Below the pieces are notes generated by a model, which saw only the letters and a program-made list of their open reading frames with translations, made no database searches and was not told where the DNA came from. Positions 6,368 to 7,136 of a stretch of 7,136 bases of DNA are shown here, piece after piece; positions within the stretch are counted from its first letter, which is position 1, and each line of letters begins with the position of its first letter. Source of the stretch: an uncultured Bacilli bacterium. Its GTDB lineage: Bacteria; Bacillota_I; Bacilli_A; RF39; UBA660. Location of the stretch: assembly GCA_947856335.1 (NCBI GenBank), contig CANUCD010000051.1:1-7136 (forward strand), read 5' to 3'. The position numbers and the translations under genes were made by a program.

Positions 6368-6393
6368 AAAATAAAACTTAGATTACTCTAAGT
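6368..6393 (-). terminator. Rho-independent terminator of the SipW/TasA-type gene
   Basis: On the minus strand, a 7-bp perfect stem ACTTAGA / TCTAAGT (6387-6393 with 6376-6382) closes on GTAA, a GNRA-type tetraloop, and is followed by TTTATTTT (6375-6368). The stop TAG (6388-6390) of the upstream gene is inside the 5' arm. Confidence 0.75.
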
Positions 6394-6978
6394 CGTTGCT
6401 CTAAATCCTACTTTAGCACTTAATGAGCCATTTAGTAAATCTATTTGATTTACATTTTCGTCATTACTTAACCAAATATATAATCGGTATGAATCAGTTT
6501 CGCCTTTACTAATAGAAATACCTGTATCTATCGTTAAATCAGTTCCTGTTGTAGCATTTAAGAAAGTGCCATTGGTAATTTCTGATGTTCCATTTCCATC
6601 ATATAACGCCCATTTAACATAATTACTTTTTAAATTGTCAGTAATAGTAAGTTCAGTTAAATATAGAGTATAAGTTGCACTATCTACTTTGGCTGTAGAT
6701 GGTAGTGTTACGCTAAACTGAGTATAATCAGCTTCTGTTAGGATGTCTGTATCACTAACTAGTCCTGCACTTATAGCATTTATTACTCTTTCCGTAGCAA
6801 AATTCATAGTTAGTTCACCACTTGTAATGCTTGCTTTTTGATTATCAGGATTTACTTCTACTACTTGATTGAGATAATAAGCATATGATAAGCTTAATCC
6901 TATAATAATAATTGACATCACAATAATTAAAGATGCTAAAATCAGTCTTTTTTTTGCATTATTTTCTACATTTTCCAT
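6388..6978 (-). CDS. secreted or membrane-anchored surface protein with SipW/TasA-type N-terminus
   Basis: A 196-residue exported protein. A cytoplasmic, Lys/Arg-ended N-tail (1-11) leads to a hydrophobic segment (about 12-33) ending SYA/YY, a plausible signal peptidase site after A33. The following stretch, AYYLNQVVEVN then ASITSGELTMNF (49-60), resembles SipW-processed proteins of the TasA/camelysin group (a cleavage-site aromatic, then a T/SxG-E/TL strand). The rest looks like a beta-sandwich: YTLYLTEL (103-110), YVKWALYDGNG (120-130), an Asn/Thr/Gly-rich loop region, and YRLYIWLSND (164-173). There is no cysteine, no LPXTG and no C-terminal anchor. It starts at ATG 6978 with SD AGGTGA 6 nt away, and has its own promoter and terminator, so it is monocistronic. 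Role is inferred only: surface fibre, matrix or adhesin subunit. No SipW-type peptidase gene is in the window. The segment might remain uncleaved as an anchor. Confidence 0.82.
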   Translation of the reverse strand: MENVENNAKKRLILASLIIVMSIIIIGLSLSYAYYLNQVVEVNPDNQKASITSGELTMNFATERVINAISAGLVSDTDILTEADYTQFSVTLPSTAKVDSATYTLYLTELTITDNLKSNYVKWALYDGNGTSEITNGTFLNATTGTDLTIDTGISISKGETDSYRLYIWLSNDENVNQIDLLNGSLSAKVGFRATT

Positions 6979-7001
6979 ACCATTTCACCTATTCTGTTTT
7001 A

Positions 7002-7030
7002 ATTATACTAGAAAAATGCATGAAGTGCAA
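7002..7030 (-). promoter_or_regulatory. promoter of the SipW/TasA-type gene
   Basis: Perfect TATAAT (7002-7007), a 17-bp spacer and TTGCAC (7025-7030), which keeps the TTG of the -35. Transcription would begin near 6995, about 17 nt before the ATG at 6978. It lies directly between the preceding terminator and the gene. Confidence 0.65.
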
Positions 7031-7044
7031 TACTTTTTCACAAG

Positions 7045-7072
7045 AAAAAAGCATCCTATCTTGAATGCTTTT
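7045..7072 (-). terminator. Rho-independent terminator of the upstream gene
   Basis: A 10-bp stem on the minus strand, AAAAGCATTC / GGATGCTTTT (7063-7072 with 7047-7056, one G-T wobble), with a 6-nt loop AAGATA and a T-run at 7050-7045. The stop TAG of the upstream reading frame (7056-7058) spans the loop and the start of the 3' arm. Confidence 0.85.
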
Positions 7073-7136
7073 GTTCTAATTCTACATCTTTACCTGAATA
7101 GAAATAATCTACTAGTAAAGAAATTTGATACATATT
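7056..7136 (-). CDS. C-terminal end of an unrecognised gene (26 codons, 5' part outside window)
   Basis: The frame is open from the window edge to a TAG at 7056-7058 and reads NMYQISLLVDYFYSGK followed by DVELEQKHSR. The composition is protein-like (aromatic and hydrophobic, then charged tail). The terminator placed exactly over the stop supports this frame as the real 3' end of a gene. Too little is visible to name the product. Confidence 0.65.
   Translation of the reverse strand, partial: NMYQISLLVDYFYSGKDVELEQKHSR

Noticed and set aside
6301..6387. Riboswitch or leader RNA before ftsE
   Set aside because: The gap is only 87 bp and is fully explained by a terminator, a promoter and an SD; the predicted leader is about 20 nt.
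1..7136. Mobile element, prophage, defence island or CRISPR
   Set aside because: No transposase, integrase, direct repeats, spacer array or nuclease-like gene is visible; genes are co-directional housekeeping operons.

Overview
The window reads as an ordinary, tightly packed housekeeping stretch from a low-GC, peptidoglycan-bearing Firmicute-type bacterium, probably one of the AT-rich Bacilli lineages (RF39/Erysipelotrichia-like; this is inference from gene content and composition, not a taxonomic match). TGA is used as a stop by three genes and Trp is encoded by TGG, so nothing suggests the mycoplasma code. FtsEX and an exported peptidoglycan hydrolase imply a cell wall. All genes lie on the minus strand, so the text below follows transcription from right to left.

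7136-7041: the last 26 codons of an unrecognised gene, ending in a Rho-independent terminator. 7030-6368: a single-gene unit with its own promoter and terminator, encoding a secreted or membrane-anchored protein with a SipW/TasA-type N-terminus. 6353-3459: the cell-division wall-remodelling operon ftsE-ftsX-M23 peptidase. Its genes overlap one another (about 14 bp, then 4 bp), it starts at an extended -10 promoter and ends in a terminator. The expected machine is an ABC-type FtsE2X2 complex in the membrane that couples cytoplasmic ATP hydrolysis to an extracellular coiled-coil endopeptidase.

3457-1: a second operon with a near-consensus promoter: a small GNAT acetyltransferase, a 255-residue protein of unknown function, tilS (tRNA-Ile lysidine synthetase) and ftsH (membrane AAA+ protease, cut by the window edge after 288 codons). 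The tilS-ftsH pair is the familiar Firmicute cluster, but hprT, which often sits between them, is missing here. Junctions are minimal (6, 49 and 2 bp, with tilS starting at its second ATG), and two Shine-Dalgarno sequences lie inside the final codons of the preceding gene.

I see no mobile element, CRISPR array, tRNA, rRNA or riboswitch, and no stretch of more than 300 bases without a gene. I found no convincing new defence or mobile system. The items most worth a second look are the unknown 255-residue protein, the SipW-type surface protein, the cysteine-containing M23 hydrolase tied to FtsEX, and the fact that all three terminators overlap the stop codon of the gene they end.
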